NCBI RefSeq assembly: GCF_900186975.1
Contig: NZ_LT906441.1
Coordinates: 1-64,000 of the forward strand
DNA length: 64,000 nt
Direction: 5' to 3'
Source of the DNA: Cutibacterium granulosum
GTDB taxonomy: Bacteria > Actinomycetota > Actinomycetes > Propionibacteriales > Propionibacteriaceae
Positions within the stretch are counted from its first letter, which is position 1; the number at the start of each line of letters is the position of its first letter. Both the position numbers and the translations under genes were made by a program. The notes below the pieces were generated by a model, which had not been told where the DNA came from, did no database searches, and saw nothing but the letters and a program-made list of their open reading frames with translations. This document shows positions 9,242-17,721 of this stretch, in pieces.

Positions 9242-9847
9242 TCACTTCGAGTAGAGCTCGACGATGGCCTGTTCGTTGACGTCGATGACGATCTGCTCGC
9301 GAGTAGGCAGCTGGTGGATGAGGATACGTCCCTTGTTGGGGCGGACCTCCATCCAGGCCGGGATCTGGCGGGTGTCCATGGTCTCACGGGCCACGACGAT
9401 CGGGTGCAGGTCCTTGGACTTCTCGCGCACGTCGATGATGTCGTGGGCACTCACCCGGTAGGAGGGGATGTTGACCTTCTTGCCGTTGACTAGGAAGTGT
9501 CCGTGGTTCACGAGCTGACGGGCCTGACGGCGGGTGGCGGCCAGACCAGCGCGGTACACGACGTTGTCGAGGCGCGACTCGAGGATCTGCAGCAGCATGT
9601 CACCGGTCTTGGCGTCGGAGCGGTCGGCCTCGACGTAGTAGCGACGGAACTGCTTCTCGAGAACGCCGTAGGCGTAACGCGCCTTCTGCTTCTCGTGCAG
9701 CTGCTGGGAGTACTCGGAGTCCTTGGTGCGTCCGCGGCCGTGCACACCCGGGGGGTACGGGCGGCGCTCGAACGACTTGTCGTTGCCGACGAGATCGGTC
9801 CCGAGACGACGGGACTTCTTGGTGAGTGGGCCGGTGTAACGGGCCAT
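9242..9847 (-). CDS. rpsD: 30S ribosomal protein S4
   Basis: This 201-aa primary 16S rRNA-binding protein carries the S4 RNA-binding domain (about 90-150, SRLDNVVYRAGLAATRRQAR). It lacks the N-terminal zinc cysteines found in some S4 forms, so it is the zinc-free type. In many bacteria S4 is the translational repressor of the alpha operon. It follows rpsK by 33 nt. Confidence 0.97.
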   Translation of the reverse strand: MARYTGPLTKKSRRLGTDLVGNDKSFERRPYPPGVHGRGRTKDSEYSQQLHEKQKARYAYGVLEKQFRRYYVEADRSDAKTGDMLLQILESRLDNVVYRAGLAATRRQARQLVNHGHFLVNGKKVNIPSYRVSAHDIIDVREKSKDLHPIVVARETMDTRQIPAWMEVRPNKGRILIHQLPTREQIVIDVNEQAIVELYSK

Positions 9848-9880
9848 GATGTATCAGTCCTTTTGTGCTCTGGGAGGGGA

Positions 9881-10285
9881 TCAGACGCGGCGACGCTTGG
9901 GCGGGCGGCATCCATTGTGCGGAACGGGGGTGACGTCGGAGATCGGTCCGATCTCCAGACCGATGGCACCCAGCGACCGGATGGCGGTCTCACGACCGGA
10001 TCCCGGGCCCTTGACGAACACGTCGACGCGCTTGAGACCATGCTCCATGGCACGGCGTCCAGCAGCCTCGGCGGCCATCTGAGCGGCGAACGGCGTTGAC
10101 TTGCGCGAGCCCTTGAAGCCGACGGTGCCGGCGGAGGCCCACGAGATCACCGCACCAGTGGGGTCGGTGATGGCGATGATGGTGTTGTTGAACGTGCTCT
10201 TGATGTGCGCCTGACCGGCGACGACGTTCTTCTTCTCCTTGCGGCGCAGCTTGGGTGCGCCGCCCCTACGGCCTGCAGTAGCCAT
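9881..10285 (-). CDS. rpsK: 30S ribosomal protein S11
   Basis: This 134-aa protein of the small-subunit platform has the conserved block [18 protein letters not shown] and the family C terminus [13 protein letters not shown]. The N terminus is basic. It lies between rpsM (95 nt upstream) and rpsD in standard alpha-operon order. Confidence 0.97.
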   Translation of the reverse strand: MATAGRRGGAPKLRRKEKKNVVAGQAHIKSTFNNTIIAITDPTGAVISWASAGTVGFKGSRKSTPFAAQMAAEAAGRRAMEHGLKRVDVFVKGPGSGRETAIRSLGAIGLEIGPISDVTPVPHNGCRPPKRRRV

Positions 10286-10380
10286 TGTCTCTTACTCCTG
10301 TTCGGTGTGGTCTGCGCAGAAAGTCGGCGAGTGGCCCAGATCGACCATGTGACCTGAGTCACATGGGACGGGGTTCACAC

Positions 10381-10755
10381 TCACTTGGCCTTCTTCTTGC
10401 CGGCAACAGCCTTCTTGCGGCCCTTGCGGGTACGGGCATTGGTACGAGTGCGCTGACCACGAACGGGCAGACCGCTGCGGTGACGGCGTCCCTGGTAGGA
10501 ACCAATCTCGATCTTGCGACGAATGTCGGCGGAGACCTCGCGACGAAGATCACCCTCGACCTGGTAGTTGTTCTCGATGTGGTCACGCAGGGCGACGAGC
10601 TGCTCGTCGTTCAGCTCGTGGACGCGCAGGTCACCGCTGATACCGGTGGCCTTGAGAGTCTCCAGGGCACGGGTGTGTCCGATTCCGAAAATGTAGGTCA
10701 ATGCGACCTCGAGGCGCTTGTCGCGCGGCAGGTCGACTCCAACGAGGCGTGCCAT
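10381..10755 (-). CDS. rpsM: 30S ribosomal protein S13
   Basis: This 124-aa protein of the small-subunit head contacts the P-site tRNA and bridges to the large subunit. It has the typical start [14 protein letters not shown], the helix-two-turn-helix region [10 protein letters not shown], and the basic tail [14 protein letters not shown]. An unusually long 429-nt spacer with two hairpins separates it from rpmJ upstream. Confidence 0.97.
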   Translation of the reverse strand: MARLVGVDLPRDKRLEVALTYIFGIGHTRALETLKATGISGDLRVHELNDEQLVALRDHIENNYQVEGDLRREVSADIRRKIEIGSYQGRRHRSGLPVRGQRTRTNARTRKGRKKAVAGKKKAK

Positions 10756-11184
10756 GTGGCATCCCTTTCATCATTGACGACCCTCGGTGAGGGCCGCGAA
10801 GGTGTCTGGCGTGGAGCGTCCTCATCACCTGTGGTGGCTGTGGACGAGAATGGTTCGTCCGATGAGGCCCCGGCCTTCGTCCGGGGGTGGTGGCCCAGAT
10901 CCGTGCTCGATGGTTTCGAGCTGGGTCCCGGGACGTGCATCCACGTTTGTGGGTCATGACCACGCACCGGACCTGTGAGCTTCCGGTGCGGCCCCGGCAG
11001 CGCTGATGCGCATTCGCAGGCGATGGTCATGGTTGACGACATCTGAGGATGTCGTCTGCGATCTTCAGTTGTGCAGTTCGTACGCCACACTCGTCTGGCT
11101 GGCGAGTCTGACGGTGGACCTCAGAGGTCGAACCTCTGCATTCCTGCTGGCGCGATGGCCTGCGATCCCGTCCGCGGCGAGGGC
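10756..11184 (-). promoter_or_regulatory. 429-nt spacer between rpmJ and rpsM with two hairpins
   Basis: No credible gene is seen here. The transcript can form two clear hairpins. GACGACATC (11035-11043) pairs with GATGTCGTC (11048-11056) around a 4-nt loop. CGCACCGG (10963-10970) pairs with CCGGTGCG (10983-10990) around a 12-nt loop. Neither is followed by a T-run. The spacer may hold a leader for S13/S4-type control or an internal promoter; the sequence does not decide. Confidence 0.5.
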
Positions 11185-11298
11185 TCAGCCCTGACGCTGC
11201 TTGTGGCGCGGGTTGTCGCAGATGACCATCACGCGACCGTGGCGACGAATGACCTTGCACTTGTCGCACATCTTCTTGACGCTCGGGCGAACCTTCAT
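11185..11298 (-). CDS. rpmJ: 50S ribosomal protein L36 (zinc-binding form)
   Basis: This 37-aa protein is among the smallest ribosomal proteins. It keeps the zinc ligands C11, C14, C27 and H32, so it is the zinc-dependent (C+) form. It lies between infA and rpsM as in most bacteria. The ATG at 11298 gives the standard [11 protein letters not shown] start; a longer open frame upstream has no family similarity. Confidence 0.96.
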   Translation of the reverse strand: MKVRPSVKKMCDKCKVIRRHGRVMVICDNPRHKQRQG

Positions 11299-11419
11299 CA
11301 AGCATCTCTTTCGCGTAACGATCCCCTGCAGGGATCTGGATGGATTTCTCAGAGCACGGAAAGCACTCTGAGAGGTGCACCTGATTCGGTGCCTGTGCTG
11401 GAACCACCAGCGAGCAACG

Positions 11420-11641
11420 TCACTTGTGACGGTAGACGATGCGACCACGAGTCAAGTCGTAGGGAGACAACTCAACGACGACGCGGTCTGACGGCAGAAT
11501 ACGAATATAGTGCTGACGCATCTTGCCACTGATGGTGGCAAGGACGCGGTGTCCGTTGGTCAACTCGACTCGGAACATGGCGTTCGGCAGTGCCTCGACA
11601 ACAGTTCCCTCGAGCTCGAGTGCCCCTTCTTTCTTGCCCAT
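11420..11641 (-). CDS. infA: Translation initiation factor IF-1
   Basis: This 73-aa single OB-fold protein blocks the ribosomal A site during initiation. It has the conserved [23 protein letters not shown] and [17 protein letters not shown] sequences, and it is full length. It is followed by rpmJ 121 nt downstream and preceded by a promoter candidate. Confidence 0.97.
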   Translation of the reverse strand: MGKKEGALELEGTVVEALPNAMFRVELTNGHRVLATISGKMRQHYIRILPSDRVVVELSPYDLTRGRIVYRHK

Positions 11642-11713
11642 TACGTCCTATTCGCTTGACTGTCACACCCGCTCCGGGCGTGAATGATTCCGCGCACACG
11701 AAACCAAGGGTCA

Positions 11714-11742
11714 AGAATAGTGGACGAGTGGATCATTCCCAA
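11714..11742 (-). promoter_or_regulatory. Promoter candidate for infA-rpmJ-alpha operon
   Basis: On the minus strand TTGGGA (-35, 11737-11742) and TATTCT (-10, 11714-11719) are separated by 17 bp. Transcription would begin near 11707, about 65 nt before the infA ATG. The call rests on the hexamers and spacing alone. Confidence 0.5.
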
Positions 11743-11867
11743 ATCGGGTCGCGGATCGCCAGGTCATCCCCTCAGAACCCGTCATCGACAGCGACCACGG
11801 GAATGTCATGCGCCGATGCAAGGCAGGGCAGGCCGCCACGTCACGTCTGTCCACCCGCACCCTGCCA

Positions 11868-12029
11868 TCAGATGACGAAACCGAGGGTCATGCCGAGAAC
11901 GATCAGCGCGACGAGGACCCACACGACGATCTTGTGACCTGCCCGGGCAGAGCCGGCCGATTCCTCGGCATGACGCAATTCCTCCGGATCCTCCGGAACG
12001 TCATCGTATGGCTCGACATCGCTCGGCAT
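11868..12029 (-). CDS. Small single-pass membrane protein, 53 aa
   Basis: This short frame has an acidic N-terminal half (MPSDVEPYDDVPEDPEELRH) and a C-terminal hydrophobic helix (about 34-53, IVVWVLVALIVLGMTLGFVI) that runs to the stop. A strong purine-rich AGGGGGG lies 5 nt before the ATG. It lies 36 nt after map and upstream of infA on the same strand. I do not recognise a named family. The acidic soluble part and the short anchor argue for a real small protein rather than chance. Confidence 0.7.
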   Translation of the reverse strand: MPSDVEPYDDVPEDPEELRHAEESAGSARAGHKIVVWVLVALIVLGMTLGFVI

Positions 12030-12065
12030 CGCATCCCCCCTCGCTCCCGTGCAACGGCCGTCAAT

Positions 12066-12905
12066 TCAGCACAGGGGCGCGAAGGGCACTCCCCTGGCCT
12101 CGAGCTCGGCCTGGCCACCATCGGGCTCGGTGAGCACCCACAGGCCACCGGGAGTCACGGCAACGGTGTTCTCCCAGTGTGCGGCCCAAGAACCGTCGAT
12201 GGTGCGCACGGTCCACTCGTCATCCAAGACGTCATTCTCGTCGTCACCCAGAGTTACCATGGGTTCGACGCACAGGCACATGCCCTCGGTGATCCTGGCT
12301 CCCCGTCCAGGGCGCCCCCAGTTGGGCACGTCGGGGTCCATGTGCATCTCGGTGCCGATACCGTGTCCGGTGTATTCGCGCACGATGCCGTAGGGGTGGT
12401 CCCAGGACTCCACCGAGGCCTGCACGGCAGCCGAGACGTCACCAATGCGATGACCGGGACGAATCTGCGTGATGCCTGCCCACATGGCTTCCCGGGTGCG
12501 TTCGCTGAGCAGACGGGCCTCCTCGGAAACCTCCCCGACGCAGAAGGTCCGTGCGGCATCACCGTGCCACCCCTCGACGATGGCACCGAAGTCGATCGAG
12601 ACGATGTCGCCGTCGTGCAGTTCGCGCTCGTCGGGTATGCCGTGGACGATGACCTCGTTGACGCTCACGCACGCCACGCCCGGGTAGGGCGGGATGCCCC
12701 ATTCGGCTCCGTAGTTGAGGAAGTTCGACTCCGCACCGTGGGCACGCAGCACCTGCCGTCCGGCTCGGTCGATGTCGGCCGTCGTGGCACCGGGCACCGC
12801 GGCCCTTCCCATCTGCGCCAGTCCCTCAGCAACGACGAGGCCCGCACGACGCATCGTACGGATCTCATCGGGGGTCTTCGTCTGTATGCGGTGACGACCC
12901 AACAT
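12066..12905 (-). CDS. map: Methionine aminopeptidase, type I
   Basis: This 279-aa enzyme removes the initiator Met from new proteins. The creatinase/aminopeptidase fold shows the expected metal ligands: Asp in SIDFGAIVEGWHGDAA (two Asp), His in TGHGIGTEMH, Glu in CVEPMV and Glu in ENTVAVT. It follows adk by 6 nt in the order secY-adk-map-infA common to Gram-positive bacteria. The length is normal for the family. Confidence 0.97.
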   Translation of the reverse strand: MLGRHRIQTKTPDEIRTMRRAGLVVAEGLAQMGRAAVPGATTADIDRAGRQVLRAHGAESNFLNYGAEWGIPPYPGVACVSVNEVIVHGIPDERELHDGDIVSIDFGAIVEGWHGDAARTFCVGEVSEEARLLSERTREAMWAGITQIRPGHRIGDVSAAVQASVESWDHPYGIVREYTGHGIGTEMHMDPDVPNWGRPGRGARITEGMCLCVEPMVTLGDDENDVLDDEWTVRTIDGSWAAHWENTVAVTPGGLWVLTEPDGGQAELEARGVPFAPLC

Positions 12906-12911
12906 CAGGCC

Positions 12912-13496
12912 TCAGCCCTTGGCGTTCGAGGTCTTATCGTCAAGGGCGGCGAGGACGCGCTCGCGAACCGCGTCGATCTCACCGACCCCATCCACCGTGA
13001 TGAGCAGCCCGGCCTTCTCGTAGTGGTCCAGGAGTGGCTGGGTGAGGTCGGTGTAGACCTCCATGCGATTGCGGATGGTTTCCTCGTTGTCGTCGGAGCG
13101 CCCCTCGATCTGCGCACGCTTGAGCAGCCGCTCGGTGAGCAGCTGCGGATCGACGTCGAGGCTGACGACGGCATCGAGTGCCTGGCCATGCTCGGTGAGG
13201 TATTCGTCGAGGGACTGAACCTGGTGCATGTTGCGCGGGTAGCCGTCCAGCAGGAAGCCCTCGGCGGCATCGTCCTGGTTCAGGCGATCGGCGACGATGG
13301 CATCGGTGAGCTCGTCGGGGACGAGGTCGCCGGCGTCCATGATGGACTTGACCTTCTGGCCGAGCTCGGTGCCGTTCTTGATGTTGGTGCGGAACATGTC
13401 GCCGGTGGAGATGGCCGGGATGCCGTAGTGCTCGGCGATCGCTCCGGCCTGAGTTCCCTTGCCGGCGCCCGGGGCGCCCATGATGAGCATTCTCAT
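12912..13496 (-). CDS. adk: Adenylate kinase
   Basis: This 194-aa enzyme interconverts ATP + AMP and 2 ADP. It has the P-loop [10 protein letters not shown] (about 8-17), the AMP-binding region STGDMFR, and DGYPRN. The LID is the short form without zinc cysteines, which is usual in actinobacteria. Its ATG overlaps the TGA of secY by 4 nt, so it is translationally coupled. A second ATG two codons in is also possible. Confidence 0.97.
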   Translation of the reverse strand: MRMLIMGAPGAGKGTQAGAIAEHYGIPAISTGDMFRTNIKNGTELGQKVKSIMDAGDLVPDELTDAIVADRLNQDDAAEGFLLDGYPRNMHQVQSLDEYLTEHGQALDAVVSLDVDPQLLTERLLKRAQIEGRSDDNEETIRNRMEVYTDLTQPLLDHYEKAGLLITVDGVGEIDAVRERVLAALDDKTSNAKG

Positions 13497-14815
13497 GATG
13501 TGAGGAATCCTTCGTAGTGACGTTGTTGGAGCTTGCTCTCGATCTGCTTGACGGTGTCCAGGGCCACACCCACGACGATGAGGATACTGGTGCCGCCGAA
13601 CGGGAAGTTCTGGTTGGAGTGCAGGTACACCAGCGCCAGGGTCGGGATCATCGCGATGAGGCCGAGGTACAGCGAACCGGGTGCCGTGAGCCGGGAGAGC
13701 ACATACGCCAAGTAGTCCTCCGTGGGCTTTCCGGCCCGGACTCCCGGGATGAAGCCGCCGTACTTCTTCATGTTGTCGCTCATCTCAACCGGGTTGAAGG
13801 TGATCGACACGTAGAAGTAGCAGAAGAAGATGATGAGCAGGAAGTAGACGATGTTGTAGAGCGGGTGGTCACCGCGCACGAAGTAGTGGTTGATCCATGC
13901 AGCGCCCTTCGACTGGGGGCGGAACATGGCGTAGAGCACCGGCAGGTACAGGATCGACGAGGCGAAGATCACCGGGATGACGCCAGACTGGTTGACCTTG
14001 AGCGGGATGTAGGTGGTGGTGCCGCCGAACATGCGTCGGCCAACCATGCGCTTGGCGTACTGCACCGGGATGCGTCGCTGGCCCTGCTCGATGAAGATGA
14101 CGGCTGCCATGACCAGCAGTCCGACGGCGAGAACCAGCAGGAAGATGAACCAGGCATGGGCCTGGCCAGCACCATTGCGAGAGGTCTTGATCTGCCACAT
14201 GGCCCCGGGGAACCGGGCGGCGATCTGGGTGAAGATGAGGATGGACATGCCGTTGCCGACGCCGCGCTCGGTGATGAGCTCACCCAGCCACATGACGATG
14301 GCGGTACCGGCGGTCATCGTGAGCACCATGACGACGACGAGGAAGATGTTCTCGTCATAGACGATGGGCAGCTGACAGGTCTGGAACAGCGTGCCCGAAA
14401 CAGCCATGGTGACGAATGCGGTGGCCTGCAGGACGCCCAGCACCAGCGTGAGGTAACGGGTGTACTGGGTGATCTTGTTCTGCCCGGCTGCACCCTCCTT
14501 CTTCAGCGCCTCGAGCTTGGGAATGACGACCGTCAACAGCTGCAGGATGATCGACGCCGTGATGTAGGGCATGATTCCCAGCGCGAAGATCGCCAGCTGC
14601 AGCAGCGCACCACCGGAGAACATGTCGATCATCGTGTACAGGCTGGCAGCGCCACTGGAGCTGGCCTGCGCCTGGCAGGTGTGGATGTTTGCCATGTTGA
14701 CATTGGGTACGGTGAGCACCGACCCCAGTCGGAAAATAGCCAGGATGCCAATCGTGAAGAAGATCTTCTTGCGTAGGTCTGGCGTCCGGAACGCATTCGC
14801 GAAGGCGGAAAGCAT
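13493..14815 (-). CDS. secY: Protein translocase subunit SecY
   Basis: This 440-aa protein forms the channel of the Sec translocon in the plasma membrane. Ten transmembrane segments can be traced. The N-terminal plug region and the cytoplasmic loop with ERGVGNGMS and the later GIRPG-like block [15 protein letters not shown] are conserved. It is normally linked to rplO, but here a whole ABC transporter operon lies between them. A 290-nt divergent region separates it from the PH-like gene. Confidence 0.97.
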   Translation of the reverse strand: MLSAFANAFRTPDLRKKIFFTIGILAIFRLGSVLTVPNVNMANIHTCQAQASSSGAASLYTMIDMFSGGALLQLAIFALGIMPYITASIILQLLTVVIPKLEALKKEGAAGQNKITQYTRYLTLVLGVLQATAFVTMAVSGTLFQTCQLPIVYDENIFLVVVMVLTMTAGTAIVMWLGELITERGVGNGMSILIFTQIAARFPGAMWQIKTSRNGAGQAHAWFIFLLVLAVGLLVMAAVIFIEQGQRRIPVQYAKRMVGRRMFGGTTTYIPLKVNQSGVIPVIFASSILYLPVLYAMFRPQSKGAAWINHYFVRGDHPLYNIVYFLLIIFFCYFYVSITFNPVEMSDNMKKYGGFIPGVRAGKPTEDYLAYVLSRLTAPGSLYLGLIAMIPTLALVYLHSNQNFPFGGTSILIVVGVALDTVKQIESKLQQRHYEGFLTS

Positions 14816-15105
14816 CCGTGTCCGCTCCCATCATCTCGTGCTTGATAATCGAGGTGTCGCGCCCCGAACCGGGCCCATCGACACGCCTCGACTGGAGTAG
14901 CCTATCAATTCCGAGCCCACACACCACATTTTGGAGCAAGCTCCTAGGCTGAGGATCGGAGGTTCCGGCCCAGAGAGCCCCTGTCAGGCATGTGCTGCCT
15001 GACACATGACCCCGGGCGATGGGCACCCCATCATGGGCAACACCGTCAACCTACAACCCTGCCCCAACCGTTCGTCCGACACGAGTTCCCAGTCCAGGAG
15101 CCGAC

Positions 15106-15699
15106 ATGCGACCACCCGTCATCATCTCTTCCCATGCAGGACGCATCGGAACCACGGTGATTGCGGTGATCTGCCTGTGCCTGCTGGTGTGGGACGCCAG
15201 CAGGATCGGCCTGGCCTCGGGACTGACGCACCTGCCCACCATCGGGTTGTTCCTGTGGATGGTGTGGCTGTTCTGGGGACTTGCCGCGGTGCGTATCGAC
15301 GACGACGGTGTCCACGTCATCAACCAGTTCCGCATCTGGGACGTCTCATGGGCGGCACTGACCTCGGTGAGTCCGCACTGGGGGCTCACCCTCACAGCCG
15401 ACCCTGCCGAGGGAAGGACCAGGACGGTACGGGCTTGGGCCGCTCCTGCCAGGGGCTCACACGGACGCCTCACCGGTCAGGCCGACGGCCCAGCACACAC
15501 GCATACCGAGATCATTGACGGTGCGCAGCGCCCCGTCCGGCTGAGTCTGGACGCCGCAGACACGGCCCACCTCATCGAGCTGGAGCAGGTGGAGCGTCAT
15601 CCCGATGGCCCCGCACACCCTGCAACCGTTGCCATGCGCCCCAACTGGGTGACGATCGGCATCACTGCCGCCCTCGTCGTGCTGTCCATCCTCATGTGA
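15106..15699 (+). CDS. PH-domain-like membrane protein
   Basis: This 197-aa protein has two N-terminal membrane segments (about 15-34 and 42-60), a soluble middle beginning VRIDDDGVHVINQFR that resembles bacterial PH-like domains, and a third hydrophobic segment at the C terminus. AGGAG (15096-15100) precedes the ATG. Proteins of this shape are common in actinobacteria and their role is unknown. It is transcribed away from secY and towards the ABC operon. Confidence 0.65.
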   Translation: MRPPVIISSHAGRIGTTVIAVICLCLLVWDASRIGLASGLTHLPTIGLFLWMVWLFWGLAAVRIDDDGVHVINQFRIWDVSWAALTSVSPHWGLTLTADPAEGRTRTVRAWAAPARGSHGRLTGQADGPAHTHTEIIDGAQRPVRLSLDAADTAHLIELEQVERHPDGPAHPATVAMRPNWVTIGITAALVVLSILM

Positions 15700-15799
15700 G
15701 CCCCGACTGCCCACAGTGCAGGGTTGGGTGCTTCACATGGGGAGCGGCCACCAACGGATCAACAGTATGCACCGGAGAGGGCCTGCCCAGACGCGAGCG

Positions 15800-15828
15800 T
15801 GGGGGCGAGCCCCACGGGCCCGCCCCCA
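15800..15828. terminator. Bidirectional terminator candidate
   Basis: TGGGGGCGAGCCC (15800-15812) pairs with GGGCCCGCCCCCA (15816-15828) over 13 positions with one mismatch and a 3-nt loop. It lies between the convergent PH-like gene (+) and the binding-protein gene (-) and could serve both. Confidence 0.6.
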
Positions 15829-15853
15829 TGTCACCGATCGACCGGGCAATGAC

Positions 15854-17566
15854 TCACTTGAGGTAGCCGATGTCCTCGGCGCGGGTGGTCTGGAAGGTGT
15901 ACGCACCCATGTTGGCGAGGTTCTTCGGCACACCGGTGAACTTGATGCGCCGGTACAGCGGCAATGTCATGACGTCGTCCCAGATGGCCTTGTCGGCCTC
16001 GTTGGCGAGCTCCTGACGTTTCTTGACGTCCATCTCGGTGTCCACCTGGGGGATGAGCTTCTCGATGCGCGGATCGATGAGCTGGGAGTAGTTGGCCTCC
16101 GAGGGCTGCTTGGACCCCTCGGCCTTGGCGCCGTAGATCTGACGCACGTTGGCCATCGGGTACGGAGTGCCCTGCCAGGTGAAGCTGATGGTGTCGAAGG
16201 AGTGTGAGGTGAGCACCTTGGACATGTCGTCGGGCGGGGTGTTGACGAAGTTCACCTTGACGCCGATCTTCTCCATGTCCTGCTTGAACAACTGCCCCTC
16301 GTTGTCGGAGGTGGGCACACCGGTCAGCAGGGAGTAGTTGATGACGAGCTGCTTGCCGTCCTTGGTGCGGGTGCCGCCGTTGGACTTCCACCCGGCCTCG
16401 TCGAGCTGTTTCTTGGCGGCCTCGGGGTCGTACTTGGAACCACCACTGTTGTCGGTGTAGCCGTTCTGACCGGGCATGAAGAAGTGGTTGCCGAGCATCA
16501 CCGAGGCGGCATCGACCGGCAGGCCGGCGAGGTCGGAACGAGCGATGGACTCCCGGTCCAGGCCCTTGGCGATGGCCTGACGGACGTTCTTGTCCTGCAG
16601 TGGGCCAGACTTGGCGTTGAAGGTGATGTGTCGCCACTGCGTGGAGCCTGCCTGACGCAGCTCGCCGTCGTCACGTTTCCTGGCCGATTCGTAGGCGTCC
16701 TTGGTGATGATGTCGTCGACGACGTCGATCTCCTTGTTCGCGAAGGCCTTGGACTTGGTGGCCGGGTCCATGGCACGGAACGAGACGGTGTCGAGCTTGG
16801 CCTTCTCACCCCACCAGTTGGGGTTGCGCTTGAGGTACAGGGTCTTCTGGGCCTGGTCGATGCGGTCCAGGGTGAACGGACCGGTGAACCACTCCGGTTT
16901 GAACTGCTTCCAGCCGTTGTTGAACGTCTCGGGAGTGCCGACGCCCTCCTTGGGCATGACGCTGCTCCACGTGGCGGTCCAGTCGGGGTAGGTGGCCTTG
17001 TAGGTGATGACGACGTCGGTGTCCTTGTCGCCCTTCTTCACCGACTCGATCTGGTTGAAACCGTCCGAGCTGGCCATCTTGAAGTCCTCGTTGGCACCGT
17101 TGTTGGCCTTCCAGGTGGCCTGGTAGTCGGTGTAGTCGATGGTGCGTCCGGAGTTCCACCTGGCCTTCGGGTTGAGGTGCAGGGTGACGACCTGCTTGCC
17201 ACCGTTGGTCTGCACGTCGTAGGACTGCAGGTAATCGGTGTCGGGCTTGGGGGTGCCATCCTCGGCGATGTCGAAGTTTTTCGCCCCGACGAAACCCATG
17301 ATGGTGGTGCCGAGATCCACCGTGTCGCCGTCGATGTGCAGGGCGTTCCACGTCGGCGGCAGGGTCTCGATGGAGAATCGGACGGTGCCACCGTCCTTGA
17401 CCTCGTCACGTGACTTGATGTTGAGGTCCTGCAGTGGAGCGGATTTGCTGGTCGTTTCCCCGCCCTTGCCCGCATTCGGGTTGCTCTGGTTCTTCTGGCC
17501 ACAACCCGTGAGGGCCAGCGAGCCGACCGCAAGCATGGCGACCGTTGCTGTTACTGACTTACGCAC
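15854..17566 (-). CDS. Peptide ABC transporter substrate-binding lipoprotein (SBP family 5)
   Basis: This 570-aa extracellular binding lipoprotein has a signal peptide ending in the lipobox LTGC, with Cys22 as the lipid anchor. The mature part has family-5 (OppA/DppA) features such as GTVRFSIETLPPTWNALH and the hinge region RQAIAKGLDRESI. The GTG at 17566 follows GGAGG by 5 nt. Ten more residues would be possible upstream but lack a site. It is the last gene of the operon and lies 155 nt after the ATPase, so it may also have its own promoter. It likely binds oligopeptides. Confidence 0.9.
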   Translation of the reverse strand: MRKSVTATVAMLAVGSLALTGCGQKNQSNPNAGKGGETTSKSAPLQDLNIKSRDEVKDGGTVRFSIETLPPTWNALHIDGDTVDLGTTIMGFVGAKNFDIAEDGTPKPDTDYLQSYDVQTNGGKQVVTLHLNPKARWNSGRTIDYTDYQATWKANNGANEDFKMASSDGFNQIESVKKGDKDTDVVITYKATYPDWTATWSSVMPKEGVGTPETFNNGWKQFKPEWFTGPFTLDRIDQAQKTLYLKRNPNWWGEKAKLDTVSFRAMDPATKSKAFANKEIDVVDDIITKDAYESARKRDDGELRQAGSTQWRHITFNAKSGPLQDKNVRQAIAKGLDRESIARSDLAGLPVDAASVMLGNHFFMPGQNGYTDNSGGSKYDPEAAKKQLDEAGWKSNGGTRTKDGKQLVINYSLLTGVPTSDNEGQLFKQDMEKIGVKVNFVNTPPDDMSKVLTSHSFDTISFTWQGTPYPMANVRQIYGAKAEGSKQPSEANYSQLIDPRIEKLIPQVDTEMDVKKRQELANEADKAIWDDVMTLPLYRRIKFTGVPKNLANMGAYTFQTTRAEDIGYLK

Positions 17567-17721
17567 CGCTACCTCCGATTGATGACGAGTGAGCACTCAC
17601 CCGTGGTGTGATGGTGAGCCAACTTTTGCACACTTCTTCTGACCCATGACGTCTTTTTGCCATCCTGGGATCAAATTGTGACCCAACCGTGACACACGTT
17701 GATCGGTGCCGACCGGCCACC

